Shown here one piece after another: positions 1 to 8,570 of a stretch of 64,000 bases of DNA (position 1 is its first letter; every line of letters begins with the position of its first letter). The position numbers and the translations under genes were made by a program. The notes under the pieces are model-generated. The model saw only the letters and a program-made list of their open reading frames with translations. It was not told the origin of the DNA and searched no databases. The stretch spans positions 1 to 64,000 of the forward strand of contig JAUSEV010000042.1 in the NCBI GenBank assembly GCA_030649995.1, given 5' to 3'. The stretch is from Candidatus Uhrbacteria bacterium. GTDB taxonomy: Bacteria; Patescibacteriota; Patescibacteriia; 2-12-FULL-60-25.

Positions 1-1420
1 ACCAAGTATTGGTGTCACCCAAAAGAGTAGATGACGAGCCGCTACCTCCACCACACCCTGTACACGTTCCAACCGTCAGAGTATTTACTCGAAGACTCGT
101 ACCTGTTGCGCCTACACATCCCAACCATCCTGTTGAGGTGACGTTATAGACGGTCTCTGTGGTGCCGCTCGCAGTCGTATAGCCTAACCATGTGGTTGTG
201 ACATTGGAAGAAGTGACGTTGATGGTTGTGAGATTGGTGATGGTGGACGTGGCAGAATTGACGAGAATGCCTCCGCTTAAAGTCGCGAGACTTGTCGCTG
301 ACAATGTGGTGAAAGCTCCAGTGGACGCATTCGTTGCGCCAATGGTTGTTCCATCAATAGCTCCTCCTGTGATGGTGACATTCGATGAAGTGAGATTGAT
401 GGCTCTAAGAGTAGTGCATGAGGAACTGGTGAAAGCTAAGGCTGTGGTTGTGGCGTTTGTGGTTGTGACACTGGTGAAGATGCCGGTTGAAGCATTGGTT
501 GCGCCGATCGTCGTTCCGTTGATCGTCCCACCGGTGACCGTCACGTTTGAAGAAGTGAGGTTGATGATATTTCCCGTGGTGCCTGATGCTGTCGTAAAAC
601 CGAGCCAAGAAGATGTGGCGTTTGTGGCCGTGAGATTGTAGATGGTCTCGTTGGTTCCTGAAGCGGTCGAAAAACCTAGCCATGTTGTGGTCGTGTTTGT
701 TCCTGTGGCATTGACCCATGTTAAACCCTGTAACGAGGAAGAACCGCTGACCGTCAAATTGCTTGATGCGGTAAACGCTCCAGTGGAAGTCCCTCCTTGA
801 AATTGAATGGCATTTGTTGTCACGTTGCCTTCATCGGTAATTTGCTGCAGCGTGCCCGTGGTTGATCGAAAGGCTTTCCACGTACTCGATGCGGCGTCAA
901 AAAAGTAGACGATGTTGTTGGCGGTATTGTAGTACATCCTTCCTCCGGTCGCGGAAGTTGGAGCCGAGCCGAGGGCGGTGATGCCGGCAGACGTATAAGC
1001 ATAAGCCGTGCTGTTTATGGGAACGCGCGGCGACATTTCTCCATCTCCATTCACTTCTGTGCTTAAAAAAAGCGGTTGATTAAAATCAAACGTACCGGGA
1101 AACGCCGTGACCGATCCCAATTGCACCGCGAAAAAACTTTGATCAACGGCGATCGTGTTTTGCGTTTCCGTGTACACGGCCGTTCCGCCGGTCAAAGAAG
1201 TATAAAGTCGAAAAATAAAATTAAAATTTCCAGTTTGAGCCACACCGGCAGCGGTCTTTAGTCGCCCCTGATAACCCAAAGTGGTTGCTATGGCCGCTTG
1301 AGCCTCCGGAACACGAAAAAACTCGAAAAAAGAAACGCTAAAACTCGCAGGTTGTCCTACGCTTAAAAATACGGTAACTGCAACAGACAGAAACCGGAAA
1401 AACTTTTTTCTCACAATCAT
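1..1420 (-). CDS. Secreted repeat-rich surface protein (partial, 3' end outside window)
   Basis: An open frame runs from ATG at 1420 to the window edge without a stop (about 473 residues seen). The N-terminus has a basic start, a hydrophobic stretch and a signal-peptidase-like VPEAQA site near residue 40. The next ~100 residues (TLGYQGRL, ...FNFIFRLYT...) resemble the N-terminal part of many CPR surface proteins. From about residue 175 the chain is Thr/Ser/Asn-rich and repetitive: ATNATSSWLGF, NLTSSNVT and GTTIGATNASTG each recur two to four times, as in tail-fibre-like beta-solenoid proteins that often end in an S74 chaperone domain. That end is not visible here. An AGAGGG site lies 5' of the ATG. 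The role is probably cell-surface or adhesive, by inference only; no enzymatic motif was seen. Confidence 0.75.
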   Translation of the reverse strand, partial: MIVRKKFFRFLSVAVTVFLSVGQPASFSVSFFEFFRVPEAQAAIATTLGYQGRLKTAAGVAQTGNFNFIFRLYTSLTGGTAVYTETQNTIAVDQSFFAVQLGSVTAFPGTFDFNQPLFLSTEVNGDGEMSPRVPINSTAYAYTSAGITALGSAPTSATGGRMYYNTANNIVYFFDAASSTWKAFRSTTGTLQQITDEGNVTTNAIQFQGGTSTGAFTASSNLTVSGSSSLQGLTWVNATGTNTTTTWLGFSTASGTNETIYNLTATNATSSWLGFTTASGTTGNIINLTSSNVTVTGGTINGTTIGATNASTGIFTSVTTTNATTTALAFTSSSCTTLRAINLTSSNVTITGGAIDGTTIGATNASTGAFTTLSATSLATLSGGILVNSATSTITNLTTINVTSSNVTTTWLGYTTASGTTETVYNVTSTGWLGCVGATGTSLRVNTLTVGTCTGCGGGSGSSSTLLGDTNTW

Positions 1421-1577
1421 TTTTCCCTCTTCCTTCCAAGATCTTGTCTCGGACGAAGAGGAGAGAAGGTGCGAAAAATTTCCCACCCTCCGATCCTCCT
1501 CACCTATCCACAGGATAGCGCACCAACATCTTCGCGCGAATAGAATCTCGTCAAGAGTCCATGGGTGACTGATCTTC

Positions 1578-3662
<2,085 letters not shown>

Positions 3663-3700
3663 CTATTCTAATGTTCTTAAGAATTTGAGAATATTTTTAA

Positions 3701-4468
3701 TTAAAATAACACTCTCGTCATCCACTCTTGAATTGTCTGACCAAACCACAATGTGATGATTGCGCCAAAAGCTAAAAGAGGGGCAAAGGGAATGCGTGTG
3801 CCGCGCTTGGCCATTCCGCAAATAAACAAAATGATGGCTAACGCTCCACCGGCGAGATAGGTCATGTAAAAACTGATGGCGATATCCGGCCATCCCAACA
3901 CCGCTCCAATCAAACCGGCCATCCACGGGTCTCCCAACCCCATCCAACGGCCGCGCGAAACCAAAACCTGAATACCGAGAAATGCTATGCCCACACAGCA
4001 ACCGATCACGAGCAATGGCCATGCCATCCATCCCATCAGGACATTCCATGCGCCAAAGAGAACGATCGAACCGATCATCCACTCCATCGGCAACAAACGA
4101 AAACGCCAATCAAACGTGGTAAGCATCAACAAGTTGACGGTGAACAAGCTTTCAAATAAAAAAAGATTGAGTTGCGCCGGATCAAGAAAAAAATCGTGTC
4201 GAGCCAAAGCGATCACAAGCAACACGCCGGAAGCAAGTTCGACCAAAGGATATTGAGAATGAATGCGTTTGTGACAATCCGCGCACCGACCGCGTAACAT
4301 CAACCAAGAAAAAATCGGCACCAAATGACGCGCACGAATCCGTTTATGACATTCCGGACAATGAGAACGTCCCCACAACGATGAAGCATCTTTCAAACGA
4401 ATAACCAAAACATTCACAAAAGACCCAACAACCGTCCCCAACACAAAAACAAAAAAAAATTTAATCAT
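3701..4468 (-). CDS. pilD: Prepilin peptidase / N-methyltransferase PilD
   Basis: Membrane aspartic protease (A24 family) that cuts the leader from type IV prepilins and usually methylates the new N-terminus. With start ATG 4468 (SD ggag 12 bp upstream) it has 255 residues. The N-terminal domain carries two CxxC pairs (C37/C40, C62/C65) that bind zinc in the family. Several membrane segments follow, with both catalytic aspartates: D120 in TTFDWRFRLLP and D180 in GLGDPWMAGL. A longer frame back to 4528 is open but would translate one arm of the inverted repeat at 4496-4618, so the shorter start is preferred. It lies downstream of the pilin gene and upstream of ligA. Confidence 0.93.
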   Translation of the reverse strand: MIKFFFVFVLGTVVGSFVNVLVIRLKDASSLWGRSHCPECHKRIRARHLVPIFSWLMLRGRCADCHKRIHSQYPLVELASGVLLVIALARHDFFLDPAQLNLFLFESLFTVNLLMLTTFDWRFRLLPMEWMIGSIVLFGAWNVLMGWMAWPLLVIGCCVGIAFLGIQVLVSRGRWMGLGDPWMAGLIGAVLGWPDIAISFYMTYLAGGALAIILFICGMAKRGTRIPFAPLLAFGAIITLWFGQTIQEWMTRVLF

Positions 4469-4495
4469 ATTCTTTCTCGCTCCTCCCTCTCTCTC

Positions 4496-4618
4496 GGGGC
4501 TGCGGTATGAAAAATTTTGCCGCGCCAAGTGTCTGAGAACGAATACGCAGCCGCTTTTTGAAAAAAAGCAAAAAAACGATCGAGTTTTGGCGCAAAAAAT
4601 TTTTCATACCGCAGCCCC
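4496..4618. repeat. Long inverted repeat between pilin gene and pilD
   Basis: The arm ggggctgcggtatgaaaaat (4496-4515) and its continuation to about 4519 recur inverted at 4595-4618, with weaker pairing inward, around about 75 bp that hold a smaller hairpin (gccgctttttg / aaaaaaagc). It fills the gap between the pilin stop and the pilD ribosome site. In RNA it would fold into a long stem that could attenuate pilD or protect the pilin message. It could also be a small non-autonomous element, as no coding capacity is present. Confidence 0.8.
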
Positions 4619-4619
4619 T

Positions 4620-5087
4620 TTATTTCTCTTCATCTTTTTGATCAATCCCCGAGGCGTGCGCGTAATACACGTTGGCTTTACCGAGCGTTGTCTCGCTTTC
4701 CGTCTGAAAACGGATCGAATACCCGTCGGCCGCGCCGCGATAACGATAGTATTCGTTCAATTTTGGTCCGATTGGCACGCGAGGAAGATAAATCGGAGGC
4801 TTAGCCTCACGCGCGGCCGCAAAACCTTCCGCCGTAAACACTTCGGTATTCGTTCCCGGCTGACCCAGATTGACTCCTCCGCTCGCCGGATACGAGGCTT
4901 TTTCCAACCAAAATTGACTTAAGGCGGTGCGTAAAATCGTGACATCGGAAATACGCTGGGCATCGCGTAAACGTAAACGGGAACTACGCAAGGATAAAAT
5001 AGCCAGAGTCGCCAAAAGCGCAAAAACAAGAATGACGATGAGAATCTCTAAAATGGTAAACCCGCGACGCAAAGCAGATGTTGACAT
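4620..5087 (-). CDS. Type IV pilin-like protein (prepilin)
   Basis: Structural pilin or pseudopilin, 155 residues from ATG 5087. A short basic leader ends RRG, then the mature protein starts FTILEILIVILVFALLATLA, the classic class III cleavage site (G|F, Glu at +5) followed by the hydrophobic helix. The helix continues with an Arg-rich amphipathic part (SLRSSRLRLRDAQRISDVTILRTALSQFW) as in GspG/PilE proteins. The C-terminal half has YPASGG, PRVPIGPK and YYRYRGAADGYSIRFQTES strands. A GTG at 5108, one base after the response-regulator stop (TAATGTG), is an alternative start that lengthens the leader to 16 residues. Neighbouring pilD would process it. Confidence 0.9.
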   Translation of the reverse strand: MSTSALRRGFTILEILIVILVFALLATLAILSLRSSRLRLRDAQRISDVTILRTALSQFWLEKASYPASGGVNLGQPGTNTEVFTAEGFAAAREAKPPIYLPRVPIGPKLNEYYRYRGAADGYSIRFQTESETTLGKANVYYAHASGIDQKDEEK

Positions 5088-5109
5088 AGGCTGAAATGAT
5101 GATAGCACA

Positions 5110-5484
5110 TTATTTTTTTATGGAAAAACGTTTTTTCACCAGAGCGACGATTTCTTGAGCCGTGTGTTGGGACTTGATCAAATACTCGCAAGCGCCTGCC
5201 GATAAACAACGTTCAATATCCTCGCGAGCGCTCAAGTTTGTGAGCATCATCACGGGAATTTTTTTGGTCTGCGTATGCGTTTTTAATTCTTCCAAAATTT
5301 CAAAACCGTTTTTTTTCGGGAGGGCGATGGCGAGCACGATCATGTCAGGCGGATCTTTGAGCGCGCTTTCAAATCCCTCTTCCCCGCTCGAGGCATGACG
5401 CACATGAAATCCCGCCTCTCGAAAATGTCGAGCATAAATGTCCGCCAAAAACTTATCGTCTTCGATGAGCAGGATATGTTTCAT
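5110..5484 (-). CDS. CheY-like receiver protein lacking the phospho-acceptor Asp
   Basis: A stand-alone response-regulator receiver domain of 124 residues. The acidic pocket (IEDD, residues 7-10), the switch Thr (MLTN, T82) and the conserved Lys (LIKSQ, K104) are present. The position normally occupied by the phosphorylated Asp is Ala52: the frame reads VLAIALPKKNG instead of VLDIxLPxxxG, with codon gcc at the site. It is therefore a pseudo-receiver, probably signalling by protein contact rather than phosphorylation. It sits between pilM and the pilin gene, where CPR pilus operons often carry a receiver. The start codon is preceded by the TTCGTA-type repeat at 5480-5523, leaving no obvious ribosome site. 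Confidence 0.92.
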   Translation of the reverse strand: MKHILLIEDDKFLADIYARHFREAGFHVRHASSGEEGFESALKDPPDMIVLAIALPKKNGFEILEELKTHTQTKKIPVMMLTNLSAREDIERCLSAGACEYLIKSQHTAQEIVALVKKRFSIKK

Positions 5485-5523
5485 TTCGTATTTTCGTAGT
5501 CATTCGTACTTTCGTAAATCACG
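5480..5523. repeat. TTCGTA-type tandem repeat between pilM and receiver gene
   Basis: Two 18-bp units (ttcgtattttcgtagtca and ttcgtactttcgtaaatc) span the gap from the pilM stop to the receiver start codon. The same motif order recurs at 22470-22508, so it is a dispersed family. It replaces the normal translation initiation region of the receiver gene. Confidence 0.7.
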
Positions 5524-6589
5524 ACTCGATTTCTCGCATCGCGCATCCAATCGACACGGCCATACGAGTTCCAATCTCATCTAACACGGGACGTAATTCC
5601 GGAGGATAAATGACACGTGCCCATGGATTGCCGAGATACGTGTTGACGTTCATTTCTTTGGTCAAAAATTCGGGCAGGCGTGGTAGCAATGATGAACCAC
5701 CGGTAAGAATAATTTTTTCGATACGACCGGAAGTTCCCCCGTTTTGTTGTTGATATTGATTCAATGAATAGCGCACCTCGTCTAAAATCGGCTTGAGCAA
5801 AACAGACAGGATGGGAAACAGATCGCCGGTGGGAGTAAAGGATTGCATCGCTTTGATGTCTCGCTTCATGGTTTCCGCTTGTTCAAGCGGGATTCCCAAA
5901 GTCTTGGCGATCGTTTGCGTCATCGCGTCTCCGCCGGCTGCGATAGAACGAGTCACAAAAGGAATTCCGCGTTCTACAATAATGACGTTGGTGCGTAACG
6001 ATCCGATATCCACAATCATCATGGTCGATCGATCCTTGCCAACCAGCGCGCGAATTTCCGCGAACGCTTCCGTTTCCAACGACACCAGCTCCAATCCGGC
6101 TTGCTTAAAAATGTCAAGATATTTTGCGACCAGCGTTTTGGGCGCGGCGGTCACGAGCACACGCGAAGACGCTTTGACCCCTTCTGACTTTTCGATTTTC
6201 TCAATCACCTTGGTATCGAGTGACACTTCCTCGAGTGGCAACGGAACAAGTTTTTTTGCCTGCACCGCCACCGCGTCCTTTAATTCCTTATCATCGGTGG
6301 TAGGAATAATCAAAATAGAAGAGAACACGGACGAGATGGGCAGAACGGAAATCGTTTTCTTGGTCGTGGTGCGAGCCTTCGCCAACATTTTTTTGATCAA
6401 ACTCACGGTCGCCGGAATGTCCGACAACATAGATTTTTCTAAACCCTCTGTCGGTAAATTAGCATAGGCATAGGTAACCAAACGCGCCCGCGCTTTTTCA
6501 TTAGCCAACTCAACCATTTTGACTCCCCCAAATCCCAAATCCACACCGAGATAACTCGTGAGAGCCGACCGAGAAGAAAAGAGACCCAT
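5519..6589 (-). CDS. pilM: Type IV pilus assembly protein PilM
   Basis: Actin-like cytoplasmic ATPase-fold protein that binds the PilN tail and couples the inner-membrane pilus platform to the assembly motors. It has 356 residues, typical for PilM. The phosphate-1 loop appears as YLGVDLGFGGVKMVEL (residues 13-28), the second phosphate loop as MMIVDIGSLRTNVIIVERG, and the adenosine motif as ILTGGSSLLPRLPEFL. It heads the operon pilM - receiver - pilin - pilD. No pilN, pilO, pilB or pilC is in the window, so the rest of the machine must be encoded elsewhere. Confidence 0.95.
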   Translation of the reverse strand: MGLFSSRSALTSYLGVDLGFGGVKMVELANEKARARLVTYAYANLPTEGLEKSMLSDIPATVSLIKKMLAKARTTTKKTISVLPISSVFSSILIIPTTDDKELKDAVAVQAKKLVPLPLEEVSLDTKVIEKIEKSEGVKASSRVLVTAAPKTLVAKYLDIFKQAGLELVSLETEAFAEIRALVGKDRSTMMIVDIGSLRTNVIIVERGIPFVTRSIAAGGDAMTQTIAKTLGIPLEQAETMKRDIKAMQSFTPTGDLFPILSVLLKPILDEVRYSLNQYQQQNGGTSGRIEKIILTGGSSLLPRLPEFLTKEMNVNTYLGNPWARVIYPPELRPVLDEIGTRMAVSIGCAMREIES

Positions 6590-6599
6590 AGATGAAAGG

Positions 6600-6628
6600 A
6601 GTATAGCACAGTAAGCATGAAGTGTCCG
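6600..6628 (-). promoter_or_regulatory. Candidate promoter of the pilM operon
   Basis: On the minus strand, CGGACA (6623-6628) and TATACT (6600-6605, preceded by TGTGC) are 17 bp apart. Transcription would start about 4 bases before the pilM ATG at 6589, giving an almost leaderless message. Pattern match only. Confidence 0.5.
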
Positions 6629-6660
6629 TCAAACGTCTTGCCCCCGCTGTGTAAATCTTT

Positions 6661-6760
6661 TTGTCATTGCGAGGAGGAGTCTGCGACAACAAAACAATCT
6701 CCCCGCAACCATCGGAGATTGCCGTGCTCCGTATGACTTCACTCGTAACGATAGGGGCTT
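6661..6760. repeat. Intergenic GTCATTGCGAGGAG-type repeat (family C)
   Basis: Starts with ttgtcattgcgaggag and continues with caatctcc...ggagattgcc, the inverted layout of a dispersed repeat known from many bacterial genomes. It occupies most of the gap between pilM and the hicBA cassette. The right arm (ccgtatgacttcactcgtaacg) is degenerate. Nothing else was seen in this gap apart from the pilM promoter. Confidence 0.6.
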
Positions 6761-6788
6761 GATACCCATCCGCTTGTAATGGAGTAGT

Positions 6789-7541
6789 TTATTTGTTTCT
6801 TAATAATGATTGAATTTTTTGAAACTGCTGTTTAGAAAAATTTCGTTCACTTAATATTGGATTTCTGGTGCTCCTTGGTTTAAAATAATTTCTGCCTAAC
6901 TTTTTCACTGCGCTTCGCCATTCTTTTTCGCCCCTTAGCAATATAATCATTGCTTTTCTTTCAATGGCTTTTTCAAGTAAATAAAAACTATATCTCTGTG
7001 GCTCCAATATTGTATGAAGTGAACGGAAATTTTTTGAATGATAAGGAAAAAACTCAATGCAACAAATATTTTTTGCAATTTTCTTATAATCCTTTTCATT
7101 TTTTATCAATGTCGCAAACAATCTTGACCAATATCTGAATCCGCCCGTAATTCTATAATCAGGGTTGAGTTTATAAAAAGGAAATTTTCCGTACGTATGT
7201 AACAAATTTTTTAATTTGTCTTCTTTCAAAGAAGGAAATGTGACACATTCAATGCTCTCATTTGGCTTGGAAAAGCCTGGAGGAAAATCAGATCCTGGGT
7301 TTAATTGTAACAAAACTATTTTTGCATGAAATACATCACCAACATAAGGAATGGGTAAAGTATCTAAATTTATTTTATGCTCAAATTTTGCTTTTAAGTT
7401 GTATTGGAAAATTTCTTTTTTATCATTCTCAAGAACAAAAGGTGCTTTTTTCGGTAGCTTTTTCCAAGGATTCATCACCACCCCCGACTCCGGCGGTTCG
7501 GGATGCAATGCACCATATCTAAACAATTTTTCTGGGCTCAT
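6789..7541 (-). CDS. Unrecognised protein translationally coupled to hicA (possible uracil-DNA-glycosylase-like fold)
   Basis: A protein of 250 residues from ATG 7541, which overlaps the hicA stop as ATGA. The frame can be extended to a TTG at 7553, but the overlap makes ATG 7541 more likely. I do not recognise the family with certainty. Features seen: IVLLQLNPGSDFPPGF near residue 80, a central GGFRYWSRLF, IEFFPYHSKNF, a predicted strand MIILLRGEKEW and a final NPILSERNF. The spacing of an early LNPG loop and a late NPILS loop is reminiscent of uracil-DNA-glycosylase-like proteins, but this is a weak inference. The gene is much more A+T-rich than its neighbours, suggesting acquisition together with hicBA. 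Confidence 0.7.
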   Translation of the reverse strand: MSPEKLFRYGALHPEPPESGVVMNPWKKLPKKAPFVLENDKKEIFQYNLKAKFEHKINLDTLPIPYVGDVFHAKIVLLQLNPGSDFPPGFSKPNESIECVTFPSLKEDKLKNLLHTYGKFPFYKLNPDYRITGGFRYWSRLFATLIKNEKDYKKIAKNICCIEFFPYHSKNFRSLHTILEPQRYSFYLLEKAIERKAMIILLRGEKEWRSAVKKLGRNYFKPRSTRNPILSERNFSKQQFQKIQSLLRNK

Positions 7542-7774
7542 AACGCTTCCCAAATTTGATCTTCAGAAAATCCCCAAGCTTTCAACTTATTAAAAATTTT
7601 CTGATTGATTAATTTATGCAAATGATACTGAATCGTATACTTGGCATTTCCGTTTGGCTGACAAACAAGAACATGGCTGCCTTTGCCATGTTTCGTTTCG
7701 ACGATGAGTCCCAATCTCCGGCAGGCCCGAATCCAATCCTGTTGTGAAATATCAGCCAAACTTCGGCTAGGCAT
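7538..7774 (-). CDS. hicA: HicA-family mRNA interferase toxin
   Basis: A small dsRBD-fold ribonuclease toxin of 78 residues, usual for HicA. The N-terminal helix (DWIRACRRLGL) leads to the beta strands with the catalytic histidine in KHGKGSHVLV, followed by a strand (YTIQYHLHKLINQKIFNKLKAWG) and the final helix SEDQIWEAL, matching the HicA plan. In HicAB systems this protein cleaves mRNA and is blocked by HicB. It overlaps the end of the antitoxin gene by 8 bp and the start of the next gene by ATGA, so all three are probably translated together. The order antitoxin-first is the less common HicBA arrangement. Confidence 0.82.
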   Translation of the reverse strand: MPSRSLADISQQDWIRACRRLGLIVETKHGKGSHVLVCQPNGNAKYTIQYHLHKLINQKIFNKLKAWGFSEDQIWEAL

Positions 7775-8105
7775 AAACCCGCTTCGTCAAATGGACAGGT
7801 TCTCCTTCCGCCCTCATCAAGGCATCCTTGCAAAGATGCGGAGGAATACCGAAGTAAGTAAAGATGGCGTCTTTAATTTGCGCGGCTGCGTCTTGCAGAT
7901 TGTAGCCACCGGTGATGATGCCATCGATGTTCGTTGATTCAGCTGCCCAATTTCCGTCTTTATCAACCTCGATCGTAAATTGAATGCCTCCAAGATCATG
8001 GATACTCTTGCGCATAACCTGAACACGGGGGTCGCTTTCTTCATGAAAATTGATCCCGACTTTTCGGGCTGCTTGAGCGAGTTTATACACAATTTTATTC
8101 ACCAT
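7767..8105 (-). CDS. hicB: HicB-like antitoxin
   Basis: A protein of 112 residues from ATG 8105; a GTG at 8117 is an alternative. The core FTIEVDKDGNWAAESTNIDGIITGGYNLQDAAAQIKDAIFTYFGIP is the HicB partial RNase-H-like fold: beta strands, the small-residue-rich loop before the helix, and the helix itself. A preceding segment of about 50 residues (KLAQAARKVGINFHEESDP) is an N-terminal extension rather than the usual C-terminal DNA-binding domain. It should neutralise the HicA encoded immediately downstream. No obvious ribosome site is present, and no operator palindrome was recognised upstream. Confidence 0.78.
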   Translation of the reverse strand: MVNKIVYKLAQAARKVGINFHEESDPRVQVMRKSIHDLGGIQFTIEVDKDGNWAAESTNIDGIITGGYNLQDAAAQIKDAIFTYFGIPPHLCKDALMRAEGEPVHLTKRVYA

Positions 8106-8144
8106 ATTCAATATCACATTTATACCATGACTTTTTTCTTGTGA

Positions 8145-8567
8145 CTAGTCCCCCACCGATCTTCTCATCCCCTTATCCATCGCCGCGTTCGCGAGCGCAT
8201 CCGCCTCTTTATTTTTTTCGCGGCGCACGTGACGGTAGCGCACACGGCCAATGTGCGTTTCCAAATTTTTCATTTCAACATAGCGACTCGCCAGTTCCCG
8301 ATTTTTGACTTTATATTCTCCCTTCGCTTGTTTGATCAAAAGTTCACTGTCCGCAACCACCTCGACTTCGGTCGCGCCCAAAGCCACGCACCGACGCAAA
8401 CCCAAAATAACGGCGCGATATTCCGCTTGATTGTTCGTGGTGTGACCGATGAATTCGGAATGCTGCTCCACGATCTCGCCTGTTTCGGCGTTTTTGATGA
8501 CAACTCCGATGCCAGCGGGACCGGGATTCCCGCGAGCGCCCCCGTCTGTGTGTAGAATGAGATGCAT
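8145..8567 (-). CDS. rnhA: Ribonuclease HI
   Basis: Degrades the RNA strand of RNA-DNA hybrids, removing primers and R-loops. The 140 residues cover just the catalytic domain. All four metal-binding acidic residues are visible: D8 (HTDGGARGNPG), E49 (NNQAEYRAVILGL), D73 (VVADSELLI) and D123 (NKEADALAN). No N-terminal hybrid-binding domain is present. It lies 3 bp downstream of recJ and is likely co-transcribed, which makes sense for replication and repair. Confidence 0.95.
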   Translation of the reverse strand: MHLILHTDGGARGNPGPAGIGVVIKNAETGEIVEQHSEFIGHTTNNQAEYRAVILGLRRCVALGATEVEVVADSELLIKQAKGEYKVKNRELASRYVEMKNLETHIGRVRYRHVRREKNKEADALANAAMDKGMRRSVGD

Positions 8568-8570
8568 AAT

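Noticed and set aside
192-641. Open frame on the plus strand within the first gene
   Set aside because: Its VVxxxVxL repeats are the reverse reading of the Thr/Asn repeats of the surface protein on the minus strand.
3663-4109. 148-codon frame antiparallel or frame-shifted to pilD
   Set aside because: It lies on the same strand as pilD in another frame and carries none of the protease motifs.
4496-4618. Inverted repeat as insertion-sequence ends
   Set aside because: No transposase frame or target duplication was seen. The interior is about 75 bp. It is reported as an inverted repeat only.
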